Made by a program: the position numbers and the translations under genes | Notes under the pieces: generated by a model | Told to the model about the DNA's origin: nothing | What the model saw: the letters and a program-made list of their open reading frames with translations, nothing else | Database searches by the model: none | DNA from: Lichtheimia corymbifera B2541 | Taxonomy: Eukaryota; Mucoromycota; Mucoromycetes; Mucorales; Lichtheimiaceae | Assembly (NCBI GenBank): GCA_000697475.1 | Contig: JNEU01000769.1 | Coordinates: 1-64,000 of the forward strand | Length of the DNA: 64,000 bases | Direction of reading: 5' to 3' | In this document: in pieces, positions 11,347 to 24,092 of the stretch | Layout: every line of letters starts with the position of its first letter | How positions within the stretch are numbered: position 1 is the first letter of the stretch

Positions 11347-12270
11347 GATACGAGCCCATCAAGAAGCTTGGGGTCATGGATGATGAAAAGAAGAGAGAAA
11401 GAGAAAAAGATTGAAGCGGAAAAAAGGTGTATAAGAAAACAATGAGATGTGTGTGTGTGTTCACGAGATGTTTTCCTTCCCCTTCCCCCAACCCACTCCT
11501 TTCCCCTTTCTGTGTGCAACGACAAAGAGAGCAAGACGCCACACTCACGATCACACCGTTATGGAAAAGCTTTGCAGTCTTCACGAAAAAAGGGAGAACG
11601 ATTCATCGTGTGCGCATGGAATCATCCATGGGTCACCTGGTGAATCCCATTTTGATCATATAATCCGGTCATGTTTATATAAAAGGATCCATATGGCTGT
11701 ATCAAAAAAGTCTTTTGTGATGGGCTCCTTTTATGTCGTCCCTTGTCCCTTTTTATGCTACGGTATTGCCACGGCACGTAGCAACATCAGCACAGATGTT
11801 GCATCAAATATCGTTGCAAACATAAAGTACATAGTGAGTGTGGGTGAGTACATGTAATCTTGTGTAATGCATGCTGCATGATCTTATACTGCGTGCAGCG
11901 CTTTCGTATCAAAACAGGCAATTGTCAATTAGGTTGCTGGCCATGTTAAAATTCTCAAGCTCCTCTTTATAACCCCCAATTCTTGATCCTTTGGCAGTAA
12001 CTATCCTCCCAGCGTGTGTATAGACTTCTCCCCATTTATACCCCATAAATGCAAATGACTTGGTTGGAAGCAAAACACTATTCTAAATTAACAACTGTAT
12101 TCACAATAACGATACCCATAATGAGCAAGTGACATGGGAGGGCTGATAAAAATATATAGATATAAAATACGTAAGAATGAATGGGTAATAAGAAAGGAGT
12201 GTTGTGTGTGTGTGTGTGTGTGTGTGTGATGATATGACGACGACGAAAAGGAAAGGATGATATATGTCGC
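11347..12270. other. intergenic between two minus-strand genes
   Basis: 11385-11500 is purine-rich on the plus strand, that is a CT-rich leader for the coiled-coil gene, with a short (GT)n run at 11449-11460. A (GT)n microsatellite of roughly 26 nt lies at about 12202-12228 in the DOCK gene's 3' flank. No gene, RNA or recognisable element was found. Confidence 0.6.
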
Positions 12271-15200
12271 TCAAGTCTGTGGACGTTTCTTCTTTCGTAA
12301 TGACATTTTGAGGCTTCGTGAGAGTGTTTCGGCGCGTGAAGGAGGAATAGCTGGTTCGGGTAATTCGGAAGGAGTGGGTAAATCCATCATCATACTTGCT
12401 GGACGTACATCAGATGGTGGTGGTGGGGATCGCATGGTGGAAAATACGGGTGACATTGGAAGTGAAGGTGGTAAACTGCTGGCAATCGAGCTGGTAGCCG
12501 AGTTCTGTCGTGTCAATGCAGGTCGTTCCTGAGTTGATTCGCGTGATAGGGGCAATACTCCTCCTCCTCCTCCAGTTCCACTACTACTACCACCACCTCC
12601 TGTTATGGATGCTGAGCGCGTATTGAGACCATTGCCACTTCCACTACCAATGGTTGTCGTGCTACTACTGGTTCCCATTGCATGGCCACCATCTAATGGA
12701 TGCTCGCTTTCTTGTTGTCGATGGCTGTCTTTATACTTGTGAAGATATTCAATCTCATCCTTGAAGTTCTTCTTAAAGACTACACCAAAAATGATGATTA
12801 ATATATAGAGCAATGAGATGCGTATATATACTTACAATCAACAAGTGTGCGATGGAATGGTCGCATATCATGTGATACCAATCGTCGATGGATCTCCAAA
12901 CAATGCTCAATAATCTCAACCTATGCAAACTTTCATAAGTTCACCTTGTCAATCATATACCCACTCCTCATCATACCTGCTCATTGATGGCTGTCTTGAG
13001 TCGCCTAACCCATGATCGCATATCCGGGTTCTTTTCCCAATACCAATCCGTGAGGAATGCCTTCTTGTACAAGGAAACACCACCATTGACAGGAGCATCC
13101 ACTGCGCCATTAAGTGCCATAGAGAATGGGCTGATATTGACTTGGACATTGGATTGCTTGCTGCGTTGTGTAAGATAGGCTGCATACTTGCGTTCAAGCG
13201 CCATCAACTCCGCATTCTTGTTCTCCATGGCCAAAACTGCATTCTCAATGGGCGATATCTCCAAATCTTCAACAGATACAACCTTGGAACGACGTGCAGT
13301 GGATGGAAATGACTCTTCGCATGTAAACACGGTCTTCATCGTCCACAAGTTCAAAAAGTCAATCTCAGGCTTGCTGGCATCTGGTGGTTCTTGCTGCATC
13401 GTAGCACCTTTGTTGAAGGGTCGTGAATAGGAGAATCGCCATACATCGTTGGATGCATAATACTTTTTGATATTGTCAGGCACAAGTGGATTCTCGAGGA
13501 TATCAATGTTGCTTGGCTCGGCAGTGACAGCTGTAATGTGCAAATACTGAGCATCCACTTCATTATCGAGCTCACGCAGCTGCTCATCCGTCAATACAGT
13601 CGCTGTTGCATATTTCCCAGATAATAGCTGTGCATTCGGATGCTGATTTTGCATGCGTTCCACAAATGATGCCATCTTTTCCCATTCCAGACCACGGTAG
13701 ATGAATTGCTGGTGTCGCACACTTGATGGAAATCCACGACCATAAAACGCCACACGAAAGTATTCGGCAAAATAACGCTCCTTTTTGGCAATGTCCTCAG
13801 CAAATTGAGCTTGTCGTTGCAGGATCTCGCTCAGCTTGGTATAATCAAACAAGGTAGACTCGTACTCGGCTGCCAACTCCTTGCATAACTTGATGCACAA
13901 CTCCCATGCACTGCCCTTTTCCATATACGCCAACATCTCCTTGTACAATCGCTCCTTGCGTGCAAACGCACTTTGTGCCGGCAAGTTCAAGTCATGAATC
14001 GCTTCCAATTCCTCGTGTGGATCCCAAGCAATAAGATTTGCATGTAGCTGCAAGGTCAAGGCTGCTTCGACGTGGTTGTTGCTGTCAACATGCATCCCCA
14101 CAAGCTGATGTACATACTTGATGTAGATATCCTCACGCTTGATCACTTGAATAAATTCCATCAACTTGAGCATAGCACTGATACGATCCTCGACAAACTC
14201 ATCATTGTCCAATGGTAGTCCCCGAATCTTGAGCAGCAAATCCAAAAACTTGTACAATGAATCCACCAGCTTGCTACCAGTGTCAATGAACACATCATCC
14301 ACCTTCCGAGCCCGTAACTTCCTTTCGAGTGCTTCATACAACTCTGGAATCAGCTTGACCTTGATGCTGTCATTGCCCTTGTTCTCATTCATCACAAGCA
14401 AATCAATCGTGCTGATCAACAAGTTCTGGACACGTGATAATTCGCCAAATGTCTGCAGTTCAATAGCAATGATATCAGCCATGATGTTGACAGCTGTCGC
14501 CCGCACCTTGTCATGCAAAGTCAAGCTTGTGCCACACAATGGACGTAGAATCACCGGGACAAGTGAAAGTTGCAAAGAAGAGGGTGGTGAGCCATTGTTC
14601 TGGTTCATTGTCGCCTCTTGTTGACCATCGTCAGCTTGTTTCTCGTCGTTCAATTGTCGCGTTTGTACTTGAATGTCGTTTCCAGTAGCAGTAGCAGTAT
14701 TCTCCATGTCATCCTCATCCTCTCCTTCATCCGCTGAAATAAACCGCTCCTCTTCAATCGTGTCATTTGACGAATACCCATTCACTTGTCGAACGCTTGC
14801 TGTTGTTGCTGTCACCTTGGGTCCTGCCAGTCGCCATAATGTCATAAGACTCTTTGCACCAACCGCACCTTTCATGTTGTCTGCCAACTTCCACACAACT
14901 CGCTGCGTTTGTGGCAAGAATGCCTCGATATCCAAACGTGGACTTGACATGACACGCAACAAGCCGACCAAGAATGTACGCCACAGATCCTCAATGACAG
15001 TCTCCTCAGTATGATGATCCGTGCGTAAGCCTGGTAAATCAAATACAGCCACTGCAGGTCCGAGAATGTCGCACAATACGATCTTGTGTGCAATCACTGA
15101 CAAATTGAGCCAAGCATCCGGTAACTTGCGTGTATCAGCCGCCTCATCCTGTTCATGATGAATGCTGTCATCCTTGGCATGTGATTCATCCAGTCGCTGC

Positions 15201-18200
15201 ACGCTATCACCAAAGAGCATCGCCATGCATACATGTACCACTTGTCGCAAAAAGGACGCCATAGCTTCTGCACCATCATTCTCGTACATGTTGCATAAGA
15301 AATCCACCCATTGCTGCTGAGGTGTCAAATGAAACAATTCCAGCAATACCACCGTGATATCAAACAAGCCTGTTGTCACCATGGCAGCAAGATTGCCAGT
15401 TGCCACCACTGAAGGATTATTCTTGAGCGAAGTTGCTTGAAATGGATATGTCGATGGAAATGGTGTCGTTGGAGATGTTGCCAATGCTTGCAATACAACA
15501 GAGAACCCGCCAGGACCTTCAGTAGTCGAGCCACCATGACTACTACCACCAACAGCACCACTGCTACCACCACCACCACTGCTGCTCATCATGGATGGTG
15601 AATGTTTGAGTGTCATTGAACTGGATCGATCACGCAACACGCTCAACGAATGCCTTGAACTTGTACGACCCCCTCCTTGTGATGCTCCTCCACTGGCACT
15701 TGTTGTTGTTGATGTATCAGCAACACCCATTCCCGAGGCATGAATAGCTTGAATAGTCAATCGCTGCAGGTCCTTGTAGGCATTCAAAAGCTGTGGTACA
15801 AGCTGCAATGCAATCTCTGTGGTGGTCATGAGCTCCGTTTGCTGCTGATAAGATTCTTCAAGCGTGGCCGTATCTTCATCAGCACTGGTTGCCATGGAAA
15901 TGGGTCTTGACAACGTTGACAATGATGGCGACATGGATCCTGAAGATAAACCAAGAGATGTCATACCGGACAACTTTCGCACCTTGTCAAGCACCTCGCT
16001 GATGATGGTCAATGACAAGCGTAAATACTCAAGCCATTGTACACGTGGCAATCGCATCTGTTGGTGTTCCACAACCGCATCTGAATCATGCTGCCTTGAG
16101 AAAATGACATTCTTGGCTGCTGCCATGTAAGAGTTGAGCCACACGGTAATCCATTTGAACACACTCTTGGCCAATCCCGAACGACAGGTGTGATCATTGA
16201 ATACAGGCCCACGAACAATGGCGAGAATCATGCATAACCGATAGCCAACCAGTTTTCCAGTCACGTGTGCACATCCATTGACAAATCCTGTGGTGATATC
16301 AACCAATTGTCGTGGTGTAAAAACGCGCCTCAATTCACCAAGGATATCGGCAAAGTGCTGAAGTGCCAATGTTTGTGTGCCAATCATGACGCTAGGCTGA
16401 TCCGGACTCATCATAGCACCAATCAAGTCGAGCAACTGCTGCAATTCCTCCTGGAACATGATATCACGCAATCCACGTTCACCCTCCTCTTCACGTTGTT
16501 GCTGCATCGCCCGTGATCGCACCATAAACCGAAACATGTATTCCCACACCTTCATGCTGCTGCGTAGACGCTTGGCTTTTCTTGGTTCACTTGGATTGGT
16601 ACATAAGCGCAACATCCCTTTGAGCATATGCTCATACACCAAATCATCTCGACTTGTCGATCCAAGGCTGCCATGTTGCTGTCGCCATCGTCGCTGATGC
16701 TGATGTTCAAGCCTGGCTGATGTATTTTCATCTGTTGCAAATCGCTGCTCCACATAGACATCAAGCACGGGCCTGAAATTGCTGAAACGCCGATCTTGTA
16801 CAATGCCAAGTACCCAAATAATAGCACCCAATGCCTCGTCGCACACACGTTCACCACGCTTCGCATCCCGATGTCGATACACCAGAATATCCAACAATGC
16901 ATCGAAAATGTCATTCAAAAACTTGACCACCTCCATCTCGCCCACAAACGAAAACTTGTCAAGGATCTGGAGCAGCTCGTCGTATCCACCATCATTGGAT
17001 TCATTCACCAAGACAGAACGCCAATTCAGCAACTTGACCAATGTCTCATTTTGTGTATAGCGTGTCGAACACAAAAATGTTGTCACTGTCAACGTGTCCT
17101 TGACCGGGCTTAATTTCGCCGCTGCAGCTGCTGCATCCGTAAAAGAATACTGCGATTCCGAAGTGACGCTGTTGCTACTTGTGCTGTGTTGGATTGATGT
17201 CGAGCTGTATGTGCGATTCGCATTCTTGAGACTATAGATCGATGTTGAATGCTTGCCACCACTACTGCCATTGTTGCCCATAGCCTTGTTACCACCACCA
17301 CTGCTGCTGCCACTCACAGGGGATGATGATGATACCAAATCCTGAGCCTGCTGTTGTTGCATGTTGAAAGGAGCTGAAGACCTTGAACACCATGGTACAT
17401 TATCCAAGTATACACGAGGATGTGTCAATTGTCGATCATACTTGTACATGGTGAGTGTATGTGTGCCATCCGCCACAAAGTATCGATGTGCTGGTGGAAG
17501 GAACAAGGGCAAGAAACCCATACTGATGACCTTATCATTGCTGGCTTCACTTGATGATCCACTCCCTGTGCTGTGGCTACTGCGATGTCGTACGGTGAAA
17601 AACAAGTGCACTCGTTCCCATAATCGATGATCCTTCATTTGCAACTTGAGTGTCTCGCCCCATCGTGGTCGTTGCTCATGATAAAAAACAGTGCTATCCC
17701 AATACGTTGTAAAGGGTGCACCAGCACCAGCTGACAAGGCATTCTCAATCACTTCACCCGATACATTGTCACGTGCACAAATCGTCACTTGGATGTTCTT
17801 GGATCGTGATGCAAATTGTACAAAGTCGCCTGCGTTCAATGTAATGTACAATTCGTTCCGTGTATCATCCGGGAACGCCACATCCGGAAACCCAAGACGT
17901 AACGTACGCGGCACATCTTGTAGCAGAGCAGCATTCGTCTTGAGGACATCATCCAATTGACCAAAGAACATACGCAATGATACGCATAATGTCTCAGCAC
18001 GAGGATTCTTGACATAATCTTTGGTGTTGTGAGCAATGATATCTTCATGCAATGTCGCAAATGTCGATTCGGATGCAGACGTGTAAATCGGAATATCATG
18101 CTCAGCTTGTGTAATATGCTTGAATCCACCACCACCAGCAGTTCCTGCAGATGTCCCTGATGTACTTGCTCCAGCGCCACTACCACCACCAGTAGTGCCA

Positions 18201-20287
18201 GTGCCTGTATTGATGCCTGCGATAGAACCATTGCTGCCACTACCACCCGTAGTAGGACTTGCGCCACTGATGCTACCAGTACTACTACTCACAGATCCTC
18301 CAGCTCCCATGGTATTGGTGCCACCAGGTGATAAAAGTTCAGCTGTTCCACCCGGTGACTGATCCTCCTTTTCCAATAACGGTCCCAAATGCAATACCGC
18401 ACATCCAAAAGGTCGTCGTGTTGCTGATGGCTGATACTTGTTGCTGTTGCCGCGATGCTGTTGTGTTGCTGATGTCGATTCGGGATGTTGATGATTGTTG
18501 TTGCTGCTGCTGCTGCCACCTCCACCAAAGAACAAAGATGCATGACTTCCAATCGTACCCAATGTATCCTTTTCCTTGTCACTGTACTTCATATTGCCCA
18601 ATCGTACAATACGACACACCAGATACAAATGATCGTTCAAATCATGTGCTGAAAGATCCGCAAATAAAGTCTGCAACTTGCCAATCTGGCGTTCATCCGT
18701 AGGCATCCCATTGAATGTCAACACCACCTGAAATGGCTCCGTCAGGAACCGATTCTCTGCCGCACTGTACAATGAAAAGTACAATTCTGTAAATTCGCCA
18801 GGTTGACAGATATGAGCAACACACGCCTTGTACTCGAAAAACAAGTGATGAAACTTGGCTCCTTTGTGTGATGATGCATGCTGTGCTGGTGCAGCCGATG
18901 GCAATTGTTGTTGTTGCTGTTGCTGTTGCTGTGATGCCGTTGGTGATGATGTTGTCGTCGATGTAGTGGTAGCACCACCAGCAGCAGTAGCAGGATCCAA
19001 GGATGAAGGTGTTTTGGCGGATGGTGTGATAGAAGGACGAGACACGACTTGGAACGAGCTTGTGAGTGGAATATGTTCAGCAAGTGCATATTTCCAATGC
19101 ATCCTTAGCAACATGGGCAATGAAGTACTATTGGCATCCAGAATATAGCCTCGTTCAGGATGTCGAATGATCATTTCTCGATGCTGTGACAAGTTGAGCA
19201 TGACCATACGATGAATGATCTCCTTGCGTAATCGCGACAATTCTTCCTTTGACAAGGCCTGATCCAACAATTGACGTCGTGCCTGAAACAAGTAATTGAT
19301 ATGATCACGCACCGAATTGAATGCAGCGTATCGACGTTCATCCAAGTACTTGTATAACAAGCAGTTCCATTCGCTCACACATGCACCAATCTCGTCCACC
19401 AATGGCTCAGAACTCCCCGTAATCGTTGATTGATCGAATCGTGCAAGCATCAAAGAGGGTGGTGTAGCTCGTCTTGGTTTGACTACATCGTCACCTTCTT
19501 CTTCACCCACTCTATCCACCATACTCTTGGGACGTGGCTGTTGTTGGATCTGATCCCATAAGAGGACTGAATGTCGTTGTTGCTGATGATGATGATGTAG
19601 CGGAGGAGGATGTCTCGTAGTAGCTGTCATATCCTTTGTCTTGATATGCGACTCGGATAAAGAACGTGACAAGTCGGGTGGTTGTGGTGGTGGAGGTGAT
19701 GCAGGGATCGGTGGTGGTGGAGAAGAAGCCCATGCTGGCGATAAAGGACCAACACCATCGGGTGCAAAGAGTAATGAGAGTCGATGATGATCCAAGGCTG
19801 CTGTAGCATCGGTCTCATTTGGATCCAAGTCAATGTATTCTTTGATTTGCACATGCGTCCTAGGGAAACAACCTATTGGAGCAGTATTGGCCTTGTTGCC
19901 TTCCTCCAAAGACGATAAAACATATCCTCTATACCATTGGCCTTGCTGCTCAAGGATGAATAGCTCATCGCCCACTTCAAGTGGAATCAAACAAGCATAA
20001 TCCGCTGGATTCGTCGACGTCGTTGCTGCTGAATCTGAAGACGACCCTGGAATAGAAGACGAAGACGAGACATTGGTGTATATGGAAGCTGCATCAGGCG
20101 ACAAGAGAGGCGATTGGATAGTCGAATAAGCTGTTGTCGGTCGCGATGTCGATAAATATTGCTGCTGTTGTTGCTGTTGCTGCTGTGGTGATTGATGCGT
20201 TGCTGAAGTGGAAGTCGTCGGCAGGGACGGTGTGAATGGGTAGACAGCAATGCCATGCGCGATCTTGGGCAATGGCTGCCACCTCAT
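12271..20287 (-). CDS. DOCK-family guanine nucleotide exchange factor
   Basis: Activates Rho-family GTPases (Rac/Cdc42) through a DHR-2 domain; controls actin and polarity. Three exons: 12977-20287 (7311 nt), 12836-12920, 12271-12779. They total 7905 nt, or 2634 aa. An SH3-like domain with an insert lies at about residues 5-145 (HGIAVYPF, VGDELFILEQQGQWYRGYV). DHR-1 (C2-like) is at about 800-1010 (NELYITLNAGDFVQFA). DHR-2 is at about 2030-2480 (HLSAALTLQLHANLIAWDP-type region, LCKELAAEYES, YRGLEWEKMASF, FKKNFKDEIEYL). Ser/Gly/Gln low-complexity linkers separate the domains. The C-terminus is Pro-rich (SPPPPSDVRP) and ends in a basic tail. The SH3/DHR-1/DHR-2 order is that of DOCK-A/B proteins, which usually partner ELMO. 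I start at the ATG opening MRWQPLPKIAHG; the open frame extends 103 codons upstream, but that part looks like translated leader. Confidence 0.95.
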
Positions 20288-21699
20288 GTCGCTTGAATAT
20301 GTATTAAAGTGAGGAAATAGAAAAAGGAACGAAAGGAGAGAGACAGAGAGTGTGTGTGTGTAAAAGTGAAAGAAAGAATAATGTGCTATGTGAGAGTAAT
20401 TGTGTGCTCCCTCCCTCTGTGCGCAATGACCGTGTGCCGCGTACTGGATAATCCCACGTATGTGTTGTGTAATGCACCGAAACAACAGTACACTCATAAA
20501 CCTCTCATCTACCTTGCATGTATGTAGGTTCCACCATATACATGCTATTATTACTTCTTCCACTTGGACGATCTCCTTGCTAGATAATGCTTTCAAATCA
20601 TCTTTTTTTCTCCTTTTCTTTTGTTATATATACTATACTCAACACATTCATTCATTCTCTACTACCTACCTACCTCTCTTTCTCTCTCTCGCTCTCCCTC
20701 CCCCTCCCTCAAGTCACCCTCTGTTTTCTGGGCTGACTTTTTAAAAATGATCCCGGTGCATGTTTCCTTGTTTGATCCCTGCCTTATACTCTATTCCTCC
20801 TATATCCCTTTACCTCCTTTTTCGTGTCTGTTGTTCTTGTCAAACAACCCCATGATGTCATCTGTGTTGTCTTTGATGCAGTTTTAAACTTTGTTAATGT
20901 CACAAGCATGGCCATATGAGTAGATTGGGCTGAAGCGCAGACCACCTAAATAAGCTTTATTGGCGAACGTGGTTAAAATCCGACAATGTCGTACACGCAA
21001 TCTGACTTGCATTTGTGTCTACTGTATCAACATGTATTGTAAAGTCTTTTTATGCAGCCCTTATAGTGAGAACCCAACACAAAAAAGCCAACACCGGGAG
21101 AACGTAATACGATATGGCGCTCTAGGCCTCATATATCTTCTAGTAGTACGTAGAACACTGGCAGTAGTCATCATGGGATTAATAAATGGTATTATACTGT
21201 ATGAGAGATGCTGCCTTTTACATAAAGGTATAAAAGTGTGGGTACCTTCATAGGGGCAATGAGATGAAGTTTTCGACGTGATATATGCGTTTTTACATCC
21301 CAGGTTGTTTTGTGGTTGGGATTCACGATTTATCAATGGCTCATAAGATGCCTGAGAAGGGATCACTGTATGATTAGATAGTTATAAAAGTGCGCTTCTA
21401 TAATTATATTAACAAAGAGCAATATCAGCAAGACATGGCAACAATGATCCATCAAGCAGAAACAATGCATGCTTGATTGTGCAGATCACGTGCTACCTTT
21501 CGGACGATCATCAGTGTTTGGCTGTACAGTGGATCGACTTTGATGCAGGTTATGGTGATGGCCAAGCGGATATGGAGGAAGCTACGATGGAATGAAAGTT
21601 GTAAACCGAATCTGATGTTTATGGCATGAGCTTTGTTATGGGCTTCCAGGTCCATTTCTTGACATATACTCAATATGGATGAACACAGATAACCTTACT
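20288..21699. other. intergenic between DOCK and HET genes
   Basis: 20330-20420 is a GA-rich stretch, which reads as a CT-rich leader of the DOCK gene on the minus strand. 20670-20720 is CT-rich. Short ORFs have no recognisable domain. I see no RNA gene here. Confidence 0.55.
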
Positions 21700-21824
21700 C
21701 TTTAGGTGGTCATGCTGTGGTTACATTGTAGTAGTACAAAGACCTACAACGGAATCGTTGTAGGACAAACAAAGCGCCTACATACATACAACTACCAAGG
21801 TAGCCACAGCGTGACCACCCTTAG
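21700..21824. mobile_element. small foldback (MITE-like) element
   Basis: The roughly 125-bp stretch is nearly palindromic. Its left end AGGTGGTCATGCTGTGGTTA pairs with TAGCCACAGCGTGACCACCC at the right end, with three mismatches in 20. In the middle, 21743-21764 is a perfect 9-bp inverted repeat around a GAAT spacer (CCTACAACG...CGTTGTAGG). It has no coding capacity. A clear target-site duplication could not be fixed. It sits about 60 bp upstream of the HET-domain gene start and may influence that promoter. Confidence 0.6.
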
Positions 21825-21886
21825 TCTTTTAAAAGTGCCACACACGATTTCAATTCGCATTCCTTTTCCTTTTCCCTATCCTTGAC

Positions 21887-23753
21887 ATGGCATGGAAAGA
21901 GGATGAATACAAGGATCCATTCAACGTAAGCAAGTGCTTAATGCATACGCTCGTGCACCGGGCTGAACTTGGAGAGAGCCTTCTGACCAACGTTTATGAT
22001 TTTTAAAGGATGGAGGTGAATTCCTGCGAAAAGAGCTTAGTGGAAAATGGGTGGGCTATGACCCATACGACGATGTATACAGCGACTCCAACAATGTATG
22101 CAGATGGATAACATGCCCTGCACACGCTAGTATGATATTGACAAGAGTCTTTAGACGACCATAACTCAAGTGGATGAGAGCACCCGGCGTAAACGCCGTC
22201 GCCAAAACCGGAGTAATTGCTCAAAGTGTGACATTAATGAGTTTCTTTAGAACGACTTCATTATAGAGGATGGCGAGGGCAATAGGAAAATACTGTACAA
22301 CTATGATCCCTACAAAGTATGCAGGCTAATATATGCTAAAAGCCTAATATTAACGAGATTCTTTAGAACAACCTCATATTAGAGGATGACGAGGACAATA
22401 TGAAAGCACTGTACAACCTCGATCCATACAGGGTATGTGATGTGCATTGGTATAATACGATGTACATGATATTCAAAAGTTCCTTTTTCTATATAGATCA
22501 ACATACAATGCATTGAAGATGACAAAGATAACGCGTATAAGCGTTTTTTGAGCAAACGATTCGTGCACTCTTAGACAACCCAAACTTTTTGCTCGTATAC
22601 GTCCCGGAAAATGGAGCCAAGATGCAAATTGTACGACTGTCGAGTGATCTATATCATCGGAAACGCGTGATTAAAAGGATCAATGAAGTTAAACGCATAC
22701 CCTCCTTTTATTATGTATTGTCGCATCTTTGGGGACTCTCAGAAAACAACCGACATTTGTGGTACGAGATTGGCGATTATGTGGACGATGAAAGTGGGAA
22801 ACCTGTTGAACCCGTTTCCATGCGACCAGAAAAACGTGACACCCTACTTGCCTTGCTCAAAGATCACCCTGATAGCTATTGGTGGATTGATATCTTGTGT
22901 GCCCGTACCGATACACCCTTAGATATTATGGGCGATATCTATGCATGTTGCCTTGAATGCATCTCTATGATCGACTGTGACCCAAACCTGATACGGCAAC
23001 TTAACACTGTGAAGGATTTGAGAAATCTTTTACCAGCCGAAGGGAAGAACGGTATCACAGGCTTAAATGAGCTATTGCTTTTTAAGCAGCCTTACGATAA
23101 AAGCCTTCTCCAGCTGATGGACCTTTTGTTCATGTTGGTACACAGGCAATGGTGGAAACGCGTCTGGACGTTGCAAGAGATGGCTTTGCCTTTTGGAGAG
23201 GTGCGTCTTATGGCGGAAACAGGCACTCACCGGCCTCTGCACAACACAATCACGGTGGATGACCTCCTTCGTCATTTCAAAGATCTCTGCTACTTTATAT
23301 TGACCTATTGTAACCGGAAAAATGTGAAAAGTAGGTTGTATGACCTATGACATGCTTCGACTGGTAATACTAATCTATCAATCAGAGCATGTTTCGCTTC
23401 AAAAGATTGCACGTATATACCAATGCATCTACGAGATGTCGTACGCTAGGACATTCAGCAAAGAACACATGGAAGCAAGCGACAGCATCAAATTTAATAT
23501 CCTAATGAGAAAATTGGGGTATTCCACTAGACAATGCATGGATCCCGCTGATTATGTATATGGCGTGCTCGGGCTATTGCAGATCAAAATCCCAAGGATG
23601 ACTGATCCAAATGCAGTTTGGCAGCGTTTCTTGTCTGAGCTCGATAAGATGAAAACGCTTTATCCTAATATTAGGAGAATTAATCGTCGTGCATACAGCT
23701 TTGATCTACAGCAAGCCAACAATATGAGAGATGTATGCTTTGATTTGCTATAA
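21887..23753 (+). CDS. HET-domain (heterokaryon incompatibility-like) protein, probable frameshift
   Basis: HET domains act in non-self recognition and programmed cell death in filamentous fungi. Probable exons: 21887-21925, 22009-22095, 22251-22316, 22367-22432, 22497 to 23330, 23386-23753. The three HET blocks are visible: SFYYVLSHLWG, then WWIDILCARTDTPLDIMGDI with CD downstream, then WWKRVWTLQEMALP. The C-terminal DPADYVYGVLGLL is also typical. Intron 23331-23385 restores frame and has a TACTAAT branch site. N-terminal exons encode short repeats each ending in DPY; exons 3 and 4 are both 66 nt. In exon 5 the frame entering from the splice site reaches a stop, while the HET frame is open; one more T in the T6 run at 22544-22549 would join them. 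That is a frameshift or a sequencing error. An alternative small exon near 22155-22200 is possible. Confidence 0.78.
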
Positions 23754-24092
23754 GAATCAAAAACAGACATAAAGAATGAATGCCGACATGGCTTTTATGT
23801 AATGCAGGATTCGGAGAAGTCGACATACGCAGAATGGGGTACATATTTGTGTAAATGACGTGTGAGAGATGTGCACACAATAAAGCTTGGGCTGACGCGC
23901 AGGGAACATTCTTGCGAAGACTAGATAATAAGCTCTTCGTGGTCTACCAGCATTATCCATGACAACATGTAGCCAAGCAACCCTTTGCATAGTGGACCAG
24001 CACAAAAAAAGGTGTTTTATTAAGTCTATGGCAGACTGCTAGTAACATGTACATAAGAGAGATTAAGCGTGAAATTATAAATGCTGCTGCTG
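23754..24092. other. intergenic, convergent gene ends
   Basis: 339 bp between the converging HET-domain (+) and SUN-domain (-) genes. AT-rich, with no gene or repeat recognised. Confidence 0.5.

Noticed and set aside
20288..20596. 103-codon N-terminal extension of the DOCK frame
   Set aside because: The extension reads as translated leader with low-complexity CT-rich sequence. The SH3 domain starts right after the Met at 20287, as expected for the family.
22155..22250. Extra exon encoding a basic RRKRRRQ stretch in the HET gene
   Set aside because: It has an acceptor, but no donor that keeps frame into the next exon. It looks like a diverged copy of the 66-nt exon now inside an intron.
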